Source: an uncultured Oscillospiraceae bacterium
GTDB lineage: Bacteria > Bacillota > Clostridia > Oscillospirales > Acutalibacteraceae
Direction: 5' to 3'
Assembly: GCA_900553255.1 (NCBI GenBank)
Contig: USCI01000053.1
Coordinates: 1 to 17,505, forward strand
DNA: 17,505 nt
Shown in pieces: positions 1-8,489 of this stretch (positions within the stretch are counted from its first letter, which is position 1; the number at the start of each line of letters is the position of its first letter). Position numbers and translations under genes: made by a program. The notes under the pieces are model-generated. The model saw only the letters and a list, made by a program, of their open reading frames with translations, was not told where the DNA came from and ran no database searches.

Positions 1-126
1 CGGTTGCTTGATTTATTTCTTCAAAAATATTGTCTAACTTTTTGGGGGCACTTCATCACTAAAAATCACCCGTTTTTTTCTTTTGTCGCTTAAGCGCCAA
101 AGAACCTCCGGTTGTCGGCTATTTGT
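1..126. other. Gene-free left edge, downstream of the GH36 gene
   Basis: AT-rich flank beyond the 3' end of the leftward GH36-like gene. It holds a perfect 10-bp palindrome CGCTTAAGCG (87-96), a short inverted repeat AACC-TCC-GGTT (103-113) and a run of seven T (73-79). On the minus strand, the sense that would end the GH36 transcript, no stem followed by a U tract is visible. I cannot name a terminator or a gene here. Confidence 0.5.
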
Positions 127-1845
127 TTAAGAAAGCTTCGGATTGACTGGATACTGCCGCAAATATACCCGTGCCGCGTGTGCTGGCAGGGTCACCGTCA
201 GCTCACCGGTACTTTCCTTTTCTTCTCCCGACCACAATTCGCGGTAAACAGTTTCGGCCGCTTTTTGAGAAAACCGCACCTCTTCATCGGTGGGATTGAA
301 AAAGAGAAGCACCTCCGCGCCCGTGCAGCATACCCCTCTCGCCAGCGTACAATCGCTGTCCAGGAACACACAGTGCTCAAGCCGGTTATCCAGCAGGGTC
401 TGCATCCAGCTTTGTTCGTCATCGGTCAGTTCCGGCATTGCATCGCTGATGATCTGGGCACCGCAGGACGCCAGCGCGCAGGACAGATGAAACCGCTTTT
501 CTTCCTGAGTCAGCGCCCCGTCGTGAAGCAGTACGCAGTCGGGATCGCTCAGCCAGAAACTGCCGTGCTGATACTGGCGGTGAAAACACTCATAGGCAAC
601 CTGTTTGACTACCGGCCAGTCTCTCAGGATGTCCGCCGATATCCGCATACCGTGAACCAGTCCGAGAGAGGGCCACAGGGGAGCATTGCAGCCCAGCACA
701 AAGGCGTCTGGCCCCAGCGCCTCCAGTATGGTTTCCATACCCATGCGGTATGCCTCTATGCTGGTACAGTTCGGCTGGTGGCGGCGGCCGAACGGCAGCG
801 CCCCCCACATGTTGGCGTCCAGCTTGAAATATCGACAGCCCAGTTTCTCATACATGGTCGAAAAAACATCCCTCAGATATCCCCGGGCTTCCGGATGGGA
901 TGCGTCCAGCATGTACCACGGCCCCGCACGCCAGCCAGGATAGGTCACCCTGTCACTGCTCAGGGGACGTCCTTCATCGTCCATTACGAACCAGTCAGGA
1001 TGTTCCCGGAAAAGACGGCTGTCTTTCTCCGCAGTGAAAGGCGCCGTCCATATACCTGGGACCATGCCGTGATCGGCTATCACTCGGCATAATCCCCCCA
1101 CGCTGATTCCCAGTTTGTCCGACTCGTCCAACCAGTCGCCCATAAACTTCTCATATCCGTCGTCAATCTGGAACACCCGAAGCTGTGGCAGCTTGCTCTG
1201 AATGGCCTCCATGTTTCGCGTCAGCAGCGGCAGATCGATATCTGTTCCATAACAGTACCACGAGCACCATCCGGTGGGTACATGACCGCCAGGCGCCGGA
1301 TGCCCGCGCCTGATCCTCTCCCGCAGCGGCTCATACAGGTCACTGTATTCCTCGGCGCATCCGGCCATAAACTGCTCCAGTTCCACCGTCTCTCCCGGCT
1401 GAAGAGTAATTCCCTCCAATACCTGGACAACCTCTATCCGATCCGCATACAGCCGGAATTCCCCGCGGAAGCGCTTGCAGGTGGTAAAGGCATACAGCGC
1501 AAACCCATCCGGCAGATTCAGCTGCAACACGTTGTATACGGTAAAGGCTCCCTCCGGCGTAGGCATGTGGTAATGATCCCGGTCGCTCACCGTTCCGGTA
1601 AGTTCCGGCTTCGCCAGTGTGCCGCCGTACATGGACAGCATATTATAGCCTTCTGCCCAGAACGGCGTATCCATCGGACAGTACAGCTTTGCCAGACATA
1701 CCTCCTGGACCTGTACGGCTTTACCGCTCTCATTTTTCACAAAAAACGCGTCCGCCTCACCCGGAACGATTTCCACCCGGATTCTCTCCATCCATCCCCC
1801 GTCAGGGCCTCTCACCTCCGGAGCATAAGCCGGATAAATGCGCAT
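127..1845 (-). CDS. GH36-family alpha-galactosidase-like enzyme (cytoplasmic)
   Basis: Predicted to hydrolyse terminal alpha-galactosyl (or related) residues from imported oligosaccharides by a retaining mechanism. From the chosen start the protein has 572 residues: an N-terminal beta-rich part (about 1-185), then a TIM barrel opening with GWCSWYCYG (from about 192) and QIDDGY (226-231). YFKLDAN carries the likely nucleophile Asp343, and GMRISAD the likely acid/base Asp405. A small C-terminal beta domain follows. This is family GH36/melibiase architecture, but shorter than the roughly 700 or more residues usual for bacterial GH36. There is no signal peptide, so it should act in the cytoplasm. 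The frame stays open to 1896, but AGGAGG (minus strand, 1859-1854) lies 8 nt before the ATG at 1845 and only 2 nt before the ATG at 1851, so 1845 is preferred. It is transcribed divergently from the glycosidase operon. Family is fairly sure; exact sugar specificity is not. Confidence 0.87.
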   Translation of the reverse strand: MRIYPAYAPEVRGPDGGWMERIRVEIVPGEADAFFVKNESGKAVQVQEVCLAKLYCPMDTPFWAEGYNMLSMYGGTLAKPELTGTVSDRDHYHMPTPEGAFTVYNVLQLNLPDGFALYAFTTCKRFRGEFRLYADRIEVVQVLEGITLQPGETVELEQFMAGCAEEYSDLYEPLRERIRRGHPAPGGHVPTGWCSWYCYGTDIDLPLLTRNMEAIQSKLPQLRVFQIDDGYEKFMGDWLDESDKLGISVGGLCRVIADHGMVPGIWTAPFTAEKDSRLFREHPDWFVMDDEGRPLSSDRVTYPGWRAGPWYMLDASHPEARGYLRDVFSTMYEKLGCRYFKLDANMWGALPFGRRHQPNCTSIEAYRMGMETILEALGPDAFVLGCNAPLWPSLGLVHGMRISADILRDWPVVKQVAYECFHRQYQHGSFWLSDPDCVLLHDGALTQEEKRFHLSCALASCGAQIISDAMPELTDDEQSWMQTLLDNRLEHCVFLDSDCTLARGVCCTGAEVLLFFNPTDEEVRFSQKAAETVYRELWSGEEKESTGELTVTLPAHAARVYLRQYPVNPKLS

Positions 1846-1876
1846 TTTCATCCCCTCCTGTGCAAATTTCGGTTTT

Positions 1877-1904
1877 ATTATATCGAAGGATACCAAATAT
1901 GCAA
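1877..1904 (-). promoter_or_regulatory. Predicted sigma-A promoter of the GH36-like gene
   Basis: On the minus strand a TTGCAT -35 box (1904-1899) is followed after 16 bp by a consensus TATAAT -10 box (1882-1877), about 32 nt before the GH36 start codon. The -35 box overlaps one arm of the palindrome at 1903-1917. Read by eye; the start site is not known. Confidence 0.65.
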
Positions 1905-1917
1905 GGGGTCTCCCCTT
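1903..1917. promoter_or_regulatory. Perfect palindrome AAGGGG-TCT-CCCCTT, candidate operator
   Basis: Two 6-bp arms in perfect inverted repeat around a 3-bp centre, in otherwise AT-rich DNA between the two divergent promoters. It overlaps the outer edge of the leftward -35 box, where a bound dimer would repress or modulate the GH36-like gene and could also affect the operon promoter about 40 bp away. No regulator gene lies in the window to name a binder. Confidence 0.45.
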
Positions 1918-1932
1918 CAGTTATGGGAAAAA

Positions 1933-1959
1933 TATAAATAATGATGGGTTTTCTTAATT
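1933..1959. repeat. AT-rich 27-bp element shared with 12379-12405
   Basis: Ungapped alignment of 1933-1959 with 12379-12405 gives 22 identical positions of 27: both begin TATAAATA and both continue with ATGGG/ATGGGG and a TTTCTT block. Each copy lies in the leader region upstream of a rightward transcription unit (88 and 143 bp before the start codon). It may be a shared regulator site or upstream promoter element. AT-rich composition raises the chance of coincidence. Confidence 0.35.
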
Positions 1960-1986
1960 GTTCGTATCCGTTCACGTCTATATGAT
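1958..1986 (+). promoter_or_regulatory. Predicted sigma-A promoter of the cytoplasmic glycosidase operon
   Basis: TTGTTC (-35, 1958-1963), a 17-bp spacer and TATGAT (-10, 1981-1986) lie 61 bp before the A1 start codon, which predicts an mRNA leader of about 55 nt. The same TTGTTC hexamer occurs at 12361 in the promoter proposed for the second unit. This should drive the six-gene run 2048-12329, within which I see no other clear promoter. Confidence 0.6.
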
Positions 1987-2047
1987 AAAGGGGAAATTTG
2001 TCCGTGTGGACGGGCAACATTTTCTATTGCTGACGGAGGGTGATGGA

Positions 2048-2980
2048 ATGAACATTCAATTGATGCCGGATACACATTTTCAAAACGGGTTTACCGCAAT
2101 GGGGCTGATGGATAAAACCGAAAGCCACGACCCGGTGGCACGGCTGTGCTGCGGTCATCCGGAAAGAACACCCCGATGGCGTCTGGCCGCCTGGTGCAGC
2201 CGGTACAGCTTCGCCGACCCCACTCTCAACTCGGTGCTCAATCCCGCTGAAGGGATCTACCTTTTTGAAAATCCCAGCAAAAAGGTTTATGTCGATACCA
2301 ACCTTGGTATGCTGGGGCTGGATCTGATGGCTTCCCGCGTATACGACCGGCCCCGCCCGGATCTAAGCACGCCGTGGGCGCATCTTCTTATTGAAACCGA
2401 CTTCACCGATATGGAAAATCCTGCGCCGGAATGCCGCCTGTGCAATCTGTCCTCTCTCAAAATGTCCATGCAATGCCGCCTGGTCTACTTTAACGGGGAT
2501 CGCAGTGCGCAGGATGATGAAATCCACGCCGCCCAGTTCGTGTTTTTCCTGGTGATCCAGAATCGTAATCATGCGTCCCCTGGATTCGGAGAAATGATTT
2601 GGTTCTCCATTCCGGTATTCGACAACCGTCACGAAATGATCGAGCGGAGCATCGCTTATGACGTTGGCACCAGGGCGTTGATGGTATCGGTGGATCCTCA
2701 CAGTTATCTCAACGAATCCAACAACTTCTGGCACGACGGGCAGATTTCGGCTGGACCGGACAGCCCCTGGATTCAGGTGCAGGCGGATATCCTGTCCGAA
2801 CTCAAAGAGGCATACCATCAGGCACGGCAGCGTGGCTATATCCCTAACACTCGGTTTGAAGATCTCTATGTGGGCGGGATGAATACCGGATGGGAAATTC
2901 CCGGCGTTTATGATGCCCGGATGGATATCCGCGGCCTGCGTCTAGACGGTGTTTATAACGAAACTTCCGCCGATAGGTAA
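2048..2980 (+). CDS. Unknown protein A1, paralogue of the protein at 9127
   Basis: A 310-residue protein of no family I recognise. It is clearly homologous to the 286-residue product at 9127-9987. Shared blocks are PWAHLLIE (109-116), HAAQF (160-164), MIWFSIPVFDNRHE (183-196), WIQVQADILSELKEAYHQAR (241-260) and NTGWEIPGVYDA (279-290). The alternating hydrophobic pattern and the GWE..G.YD ending suggest a beta-sandwich, perhaps a carbohydrate-binding or concanavalin-like fold; that is inference. No signal peptide or membrane segment. The frame is open from 1958, but GGAGGG (2035-2040) stands 7 nt before the ATG at 2048, which I take as the start. It is the first gene of the operon, and 17 nt separate its stop from the GH106-like gene. 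It could be a glycosidase of a new family or an accessory subunit. Confidence 0.8.
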   Translation: MNIQLMPDTHFQNGFTAMGLMDKTESHDPVARLCCGHPERTPRWRLAAWCSRYSFADPTLNSVLNPAEGIYLFENPSKKVYVDTNLGMLGLDLMASRVYDRPRPDLSTPWAHLLIETDFTDMENPAPECRLCNLSSLKMSMQCRLVYFNGDRSAQDDEIHAAQFVFFLVIQNRNHASPGFGEMIWFSIPVFDNRHEMIERSIAYDVGTRALMVSVDPHSYLNESNNFWHDGQISAGPDSPWIQVQADILSELKEAYHQARQRGYIPNTRFEDLYVGGMNTGWEIPGVYDARMDIRGLRLDGVYNETSADR

Positions 2981-2997
2981 TCCATGCAGAAAGGACG

Positions 2998-5900
2998 ATG
3001 CTGGATATGCTGTATCCCCGAAAAATCGCCCCCCTCTCTCAGGAGGATTTCCAAAATCCCGGCAGCGAGTACCGCGGTGCCCCGTTCTGGGCCTGGAACG
3101 GTAAGCTCGACAGGCAAACCCTGCTCGACCAGATCGACGTGTTCCGACAAATGGGTTTCGGCGGCTTTCACATGCACGTGCGCACCGGTATGGACACCCC
3201 TTATCTCAGCGATGAGTTCATGGACATGATTCAGGCTTGCAATCAAAAGGCTAAGGAACTACATATGCTTTCTTGGCTGTATGATGAGGATCGCTGGCCC
3301 TCCGGCGCGGCAGGCGGACTGGTTACCGCCGACCTGCACTATCGCGAACGCTTCATGCGCCTTTCCCCGTGCTTCAAACTGGGATATGAGCCGGATAAAA
3401 CAACTTTCGACGCCAAAATAGCCGCCGGAGAAAAGCCGCTGGGCTACCGCTTGGCTTGTTTTCGCATCTTTTTGGAAAATGGGTACCTGACGGAGTACCA
3501 GCGACTGCCTCTGGCCGATTACGGTGCGGACGACAGCGTTTGGTATGTCCTGTTGGAGCTGGATGAGGGAGATCCCTGGTTCAATAACCAGACCTACGTC
3601 AACACCCTCGATAAAGCCGCCATCCAACGCTTTATTGCGTTGACCCATGAACGGTATTTTGCTCGGCTGGGAGACGAGTTCTCCCGGTCTGTGCCGGCTA
3701 TTTTTACAGATGAACCCCAGTTTAAGTGTAAACAGACCTTGGACTACGCCGAAGAAAAAAAGGAAACGTTGCTTCCCTTCACCGACGATCTCCCCGATAC
3801 CTTCCGTAGCCGCTACGGCTATGATTTACTGGACCATCTGCCCGAGCTGTTCTGGGAGCCGCCCGCATTCTCTGCCGTGCGGTATCATTATCACGATCAT
3901 CTGTGCGACCGTTTCACCGAGGCTTTTCCGAAAACCATCGGCGACTGGTGCCGTGCCCATCATCTTGCCCTGACCGGTCATGTCAACGCCGAACAGAACC
4001 TCACCTCCCAGACGTATTCTCTGGGCGAGGCCATGCGCAGCTATCCCCACTTTCAACTGCCGGGTATTGACCTCTTGCTGGACGGCCATGAGTTTTCCAC
4101 CCTCAAACAGGCGCAGAGCTGTGTACATCAATACGCCCGCGAGGGAATGCTCAGCGAAATTTATGGGGTCACCAACTGGGATTATGATTTTAAAGGCCAC
4201 AAACTGCAGGGCGATTTTCAGGCGGCTTTGGGCGTTACCATCCGCGTGCCGCATTTGAGCTGGATGACTATGAAGGGAGAAGCTAAACGCGATTATCCAG
4301 CTTCCATATTTTTTCAGTCCCCATGGTACAGGGAATACCCTCTGATCGAGAACCATTTTGCCCGGCTCAATACCGTCATGACCCGCGGCCGATGCGTCGT
4401 CCGCATCGGCGTTATCCACCCCGTCGAATCCTTCTGGCTGCTCTGGGGGCCGAAGCAGCAGACAGCCGCCCGCCGGGAACAGGCCGAAACCGATTTCTCC
4501 AACCTGGTGGAATGGTTGCTCTTCGGTCTTCTGGATTTCGACTTTGTCTCCGAATCCCTTCTTCCCTCCCTTGATGGCGGCGGCGTGCCTTTAAAAGTGG
4601 GCGAGATGGCCTACGATGTCATTGTGGTGCCGCCCTGCATCACCCTGCGCCGCTCCACAGTGCAGATCCTCACCCGCTTTATGCAGGCCGGCGGCGATGT
4701 GGTGTTCTTCGGTGACCCTCCTGTGCTGGTAGACGCGCTGCCCAGCGACGATGCCCGCGCCCTGTGGACATCCGCACGCCATTTTGCTTTCGACCGCATC
4801 CATATGATGGATGCGCTTGCCGCATACCGTCTGGTTGAAATCCTCGACGACAAGGGGATCCGCACCGATCATCTGCTTTATCAGCTCCGGCAGGACGACG
4901 ATTTCCGCTGGCTCTTTGTCAGCCATGTGTACCGGAAAAACAACGCATTTGAACAGCCCGAATCCGTCCGGATCATGATTGACGGACACTGGGCGCCGGT
5001 TCTCTACGACACCCTGACCGGAAGCATCTCGCCCATGCCCTTCCTGCACCAGAACGGAAAAACCGTCATCAACCACAGCTTTTACGCGGAGGACAGCCTG
5101 CTCATCCGCCTGAATACATCCGATATGCCCGGGCTGCCGCCCGCTCCTGCACGCAGGTACACCGGCAGTGTTGAACTGCCGGAACCGGATGGCTACTCCC
5201 TGTGTGAACCCAACTCCCTGCTGCTCGATACCGCCGAATATTCCCTCAACGGCGAGCCTTTTCAGCCGCGTGAGGAGATTCTCCGGCTCGGCAACCTGAT
5301 CCGCGCCCGCCTGGGTTTCCCATCCTATACCGAACACCTGGCGCAGCCCTGGACGGTCGCACAGACGCAAACGCCCCGCGACCAGCTGCGGCTTCGGATC
5401 ATCATCCACAGTAAAATCGAATGCACCGGCACCCGGCTGGCTCTGGAAATCGAAGAGGGGCAGCGGATTCTGTTCAACGGCTGTGAAGTGGAGGTCAGGC
5501 CGGACGGCTGGTTTACCGATCCCTGTATCCAGACCATCCCCCTCCCTCCGCTGAAAGCAGGCGACAACGAATTGATTCTGGAAAACGCCTTCGGCATGAA
5601 AACCAATACCGAATGGTGCTATCTGCTGGGTGACTTCGGCGTGGAGGTTCGCGGTTCTCACGCCGTCGTGGTTCCCAAACCGGAGCATCTCGTGTACGGC
5701 AGCGTGGTGTCACAGGGCCTTCCGTTTTACGGCGGCAGTGTCGTCTACCATACCGCTCTGGATGCGGACGGCGTTCACGGCACTGAGCTATGGATCCCCC
5801 GCTTTTCTGGACCGGTCATGTCGGTCAATCTGGACGGCAAAAGGGCCGGTACGGTGGCGTTGTCTCCGCACACCTTGGATCTCGGCGTGCTACCCAAAGG

Positions 5901-6099
5901 CCGCCATAGCCTCGACATCACTCTTTACGGCAACCGTTACAATGCGTTCGGATGCGTGCATTGCACCGATACGGAACTGCGTTGGTTTGGTCCCGACTGC
6001 TGGCGCACCACCGGCAATGCTTTTGCTCTCCAGTATCAGCTTAAACCTTTCGGCATTACGCAGAATCCCTGGATCCGTACTTATGATCCTAACTCTTGA
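2998..6099 (+). CDS. Large GH106-like glycoside hydrolase (possible alpha-L-rhamnosidase)
   Basis: A 1033-residue cytoplasmic glycosidase resembling GH106 and related unclassified families, whose studied members release alpha-L-rhamnose. The N-terminal barrel (about 1-460) contains APFWAWNGKL (28-37), FGGFHMHVRTGM (54-65), LYDEDRWPSGAAGG (94-107), IFTDEP (235-240), ALTGHVNAE (324-332), LPGIDLLLDG (354-363) and LSEIYG (385-390). A middle alpha/beta domain (about 465-600) resembles the amidotransferase-like domain of other large glycosidases. C-terminal beta-sandwich modules follow (about 740-1030). Glu239, Glu332 and Glu387 are candidate catalytic or ligand residues; I cannot assign them. No signal peptide. 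The ATG at 2998 is only 2 nt after AAGGA, so the in-frame ATG at 3007 (11 nt spacing, 1030 residues) is an equal choice. The stop lies 17 nt before the GH65 start. Family call is moderate; rhamnose specificity is a guess. Confidence 0.7.
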   Translation: MLDMLYPRKIAPLSQEDFQNPGSEYRGAPFWAWNGKLDRQTLLDQIDVFRQMGFGGFHMHVRTGMDTPYLSDEFMDMIQACNQKAKELHMLSWLYDEDRWPSGAAGGLVTADLHYRERFMRLSPCFKLGYEPDKTTFDAKIAAGEKPLGYRLACFRIFLENGYLTEYQRLPLADYGADDSVWYVLLELDEGDPWFNNQTYVNTLDKAAIQRFIALTHERYFARLGDEFSRSVPAIFTDEPQFKCKQTLDYAEEKKETLLPFTDDLPDTFRSRYGYDLLDHLPELFWEPPAFSAVRYHYHDHLCDRFTEAFPKTIGDWCRAHHLALTGHVNAEQNLTSQTYSLGEAMRSYPHFQLPGIDLLLDGHEFSTLKQAQSCVHQYAREGMLSEIYGVTNWDYDFKGHKLQGDFQAALGVTIRVPHLSWMTMKGEAKRDYPASIFFQSPWYREYPLIENHFARLNTVMTRGRCVVRIGVIHPVESFWLLWGPKQQTAARREQAETDFSNLVEWLLFGLLDFDFVSESLLPSLDGGGVPLKVGEMAYDVIVVPPCITLRRSTVQILTRFMQAGGDVVFFGDPPVLVDALPSDDARALWTSARHFAFDRIHMMDALAAYRLVEILDDKGIRTDHLLYQLRQDDDFRWLFVSHVYRKNNAFEQPESVRIMIDGHWAPVLYDTLTGSISPMPFLHQNGKTVINHSFYAEDSLLIRLNTSDMPGLPPAPARRYTGSVELPEPDGYSLCEPNSLLLDTAEYSLNGEPFQPREEILRLGNLIRARLGFPSYTEHLAQPWTVAQTQTPRDQLRLRIIIHSKIECTGTRLALEIEEGQRILFNGCEVEVRPDGWFTDPCIQTIPLPPLKAGDNELILENAFGMKTNTEWCYLLGDFGVEVRGSHAVVVPKPEHLVYGSVVSQGLPFYGGSVVYHTALDADGVHGTELWIPRFSGPVMSVNLDGKRAGTVALSPHTLDLGVLPKGRHSLDITLYGNRYNAFGCVHCTDTELRWFGPDCWRTTGNAFALQYQLKPFGITQNPWIRTYDPNS

Positions 6100-6116
6100 A
6101 GAAAGGCGGTTTCTAT

Positions 6117-8489
6117 ATGAAAGATTCAGGTCTGCGGCTGGTCAGCCGCTGGCAGGTTGAGGAGCCGGAATACAATCTGTCCACCGAAGCGCAGACAGCG
6201 GCACTGCTCACCACCGGCAATGGTTATATAGGGGTGCGCGCCAGTCTGGAAGAGCTGGGCAGCCTTGGCGTACAGGGCTGCTATGTTCGCGGCATCATCG
6301 ATACCATTGTCGATATGCGCCTCCCCTACTGCGATAACCTGTATATGAAAACCCAGTATTTCGACGAGGATAAGCTCAAGGATTTTGAACGGCAGGAATG
6401 CGTTGTCAACCTAATCGATTTCCTGCTCATTCGCTTCTCCATCGACGGGGAAACCTTCTTTCCCTGGCAGGGTGTGTTGCACAAATGGAAGCGTACACTG
6501 GACATGGAGACCGGCCGCCTCTGCCGGGAGGTGGAATGGGAAAGCGCCAAAGGTGATCTTTCCCGATTCACCTTTGAACGTTTTGCCAGCTTCGCCGACG
6601 ACCATATCTATTGCATTAAAGCCACTGTCACCCCTCTGAACCACAGCAAGCCGGTCGTTATCGAAAGCGGCATGGAGCTGCGCACCAAAACCTACGGTCA
6701 GCACGTTCAAATTCCCGTCGATTCTTCGGCAGAGGGGCAGAACCTGCTCCATATCAACCAAAGCGGGCCAACCTACGGCTTCACCTGTTGCACCGCCGTA
6801 CGCCATGATCTTTACGGGGCGGAAAATCCGGTGTGGACCTCCCGGTGCGACCGCAAGGAGGTGGTTTCCATCGCTTCCTTTTCCACACGGATGGGAGAAA
6901 CCTATACCCTGGAGAAAAAGGTGTACCTCATCACCTCACGCGACGTTGATGAGGAACCCCGTATCGCTGCCCAACGGGCTTTGACCGATCTGCAGCACCG
7001 GCGCTATGCACAGCTCCTGGAAGACAGCCTGCGGGTGTATCAACCGCTGTTTGCCAAAATGGATGTGGATATCCGAGGCGACGACAACGCCGACCGGTCG
7101 GTCCGCTGGAGCAATTATCATACCCTGATCTCCATCCCCCGCAACGATTCCGTACATTCTCTGGCCGCTAAAGCGCTTACCGGGGAAGTCTATAACGATT
7201 TTGTGTGGTGGGATGCGGAGGTATACCAGACACCCGTGTTTACCCAGACGATACCTGAAACCGTCAAAAACGTCATCCTTTACCGTTATCGTCTGCTGGA
7301 CGCCGCTAGGGAAAACGCCCGTCTCGAGGGGCGCCACGGCGCGCGGTTCCCCTTCACCTCCGCCGTGACCGGAAAGGAAACCATCTGGATTTATGTCCGC
7401 CATCCTTTTATGCAGATTCATATCGTTTCCGATGTCGCGATCAATGTCCTGCGCTACTACGCCTGCACGGGCGACAAGGATTTCCTGCTTCAGTACGGCA
7501 TGGAAATCCTGCTGGAAGCTTCCCGCTACTGGATAGATCGGGTGGAATACGTTGCCGAACGTCATCGCTATGAAATCCTGACTGTTACCGGCACCGACGA
7601 ACATCACCCCTATGTGGACAACAACGCCTATACCAATTACAGCGTGTTTCTCGTGCTGCGGGAAACCGCCCGCCTGTACGACAGATTCCGTGACGAGTGC
7701 GAAGAACTGGCCCGCCGCATCGGCTTTTCCGAAAAAGAGCGTCAGAACTTTGTACACACAGCGGATCTTCTTTATCTGCCGTTCGATGAGGAAACCGGCA
7801 TGATTCCCCAGTTCGACGGTTATTTCCAGCTCGACCGCGAGCTGGAAATTCAGGGGGGCAGCACCGCTAAATCTTTCCAGATGAAACAGTCCGGCCTGTA
7901 TAACAAAAGTCAGGTCATCAAGCAGCCCGACGTGATGCTTCTTTTTTCTTACATGGATCTGGATTTCGGCCATGAGGTGTACAGCCGCAACTGGGACTAT
8001 TATGAGGCCCGGTGTGAGTCCTCCTCGTCCCTGTCCTATCCGGTGCATGCCATCTGCGCCGCTGATCTGGACCAGCCGGAACGCGCATACAAATACCTGT
8101 TGAAAACCGCCAGGCTCGATCTCGACGATGAGCACGACTGCGCGGCCGACGGCGTTCATGCCGCCTGCGCCGCCGGAGCCTGGCTGGCGGCCGCCCGCGG
8201 CATCGCCGGAATGCGCATGCACGCGCAGGGCGTCTGGTTCGCCCCACATTTTATTCCCTGGTGGGAGAGCCTATCTTTCCGCGCAGTGTGGCACGGCCTC
8301 GCCTTTGAAGTTACAGTGGACAATCGGAGCCTGTACGTGCGCGCCGACGCCTCGAACACCGCCGCACTTCCGCTGCACTGCGCAGGACGGGATGTCCTGC
8401 TGGAAGCCGGAAAAACCGCCTGCTTCGATACGGGTATCGAACGGAAAGGAGAGGACGGCCATCATGCCTTTACTGGGGGCGATCTTTGA
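6117..8489 (+). CDS. GH65 glycoside phosphorylase (alpha-glucosyl disaccharide or oligosaccharide phosphorylase)
   Basis: A 790-residue GH65 enzyme that should cleave an alpha-glucosidic bond with phosphate, giving beta-D-glucose 1-phosphate. Visible are the N-terminal beta-sandwich with TTGNGYIGVRAS (32-43); the barrel with VWWDAEVY (363-370), EGRHGARFPF (404-413) and TGTDEHHPYVDNNAYTN (491-507), in which Glu495 is the expected general acid; VIKQPDV (600-606), with the Lys-Gln pair of the sugar pocket; and a Ser-rich phosphate-loop motif SSSSLS (635-640). Known members of this layout act on maltose, trehalose, kojibiose, nigerose or glucosyl-rhamnose; the sequence does not choose. The open frame begins with TTG at 6096, but the ATG at 6117, after AAAGGCGG, is the likelier start. 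The last 26 nt overlap the beta-phosphoglucomutase gene, a classic partner of inverting GH65 phosphorylases. No signal peptide. Confidence 0.9.
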   Translation: MKDSGLRLVSRWQVEEPEYNLSTEAQTAALLTTGNGYIGVRASLEELGSLGVQGCYVRGIIDTIVDMRLPYCDNLYMKTQYFDEDKLKDFERQECVVNLIDFLLIRFSIDGETFFPWQGVLHKWKRTLDMETGRLCREVEWESAKGDLSRFTFERFASFADDHIYCIKATVTPLNHSKPVVIESGMELRTKTYGQHVQIPVDSSAEGQNLLHINQSGPTYGFTCCTAVRHDLYGAENPVWTSRCDRKEVVSIASFSTRMGETYTLEKKVYLITSRDVDEEPRIAAQRALTDLQHRRYAQLLEDSLRVYQPLFAKMDVDIRGDDNADRSVRWSNYHTLISIPRNDSVHSLAAKALTGEVYNDFVWWDAEVYQTPVFTQTIPETVKNVILYRYRLLDAARENARLEGRHGARFPFTSAVTGKETIWIYVRHPFMQIHIVSDVAINVLRYYACTGDKDFLLQYGMEILLEASRYWIDRVEYVAERHRYEILTVTGTDEHHPYVDNNAYTNYSVFLVLRETARLYDRFRDECEELARRIGFSEKERQNFVHTADLLYLPFDEETGMIPQFDGYFQLDRELEIQGGSTAKSFQMKQSGLYNKSQVIKQPDVMLLFSYMDLDFGHEVYSRNWDYYEARCESSSSLSYPVHAICAADLDQPERAYKYLLKTARLDLDDEHDCAADGVHAACAAGAWLAAARGIAGMRMHAQGVWFAPHFIPWWESLSFRAVWHGLAFEVTVDNRSLYVRADASNTAALPLHCAGRDVLLEAGKTACFDTGIERKGEDGHHAFTGGDL

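Noticed and set aside
61..84. Possible rightward terminator with seven T at 73-79
   Set aside because: No convincing GC stem precedes the T run; only two or three base pairs can be formed.
6936..8249. 437-codon open frame on the minus strand opposite the GH65 gene
   Set aside because: It lies wholly inside a gene with clear GH65 motifs, has no matching ribosome site or recognisable domain, and similar long antisense frames occur opposite other GC-rich genes here (4591-5688, 14083-15255, 15551-16510). It is a codon-bias shadow.
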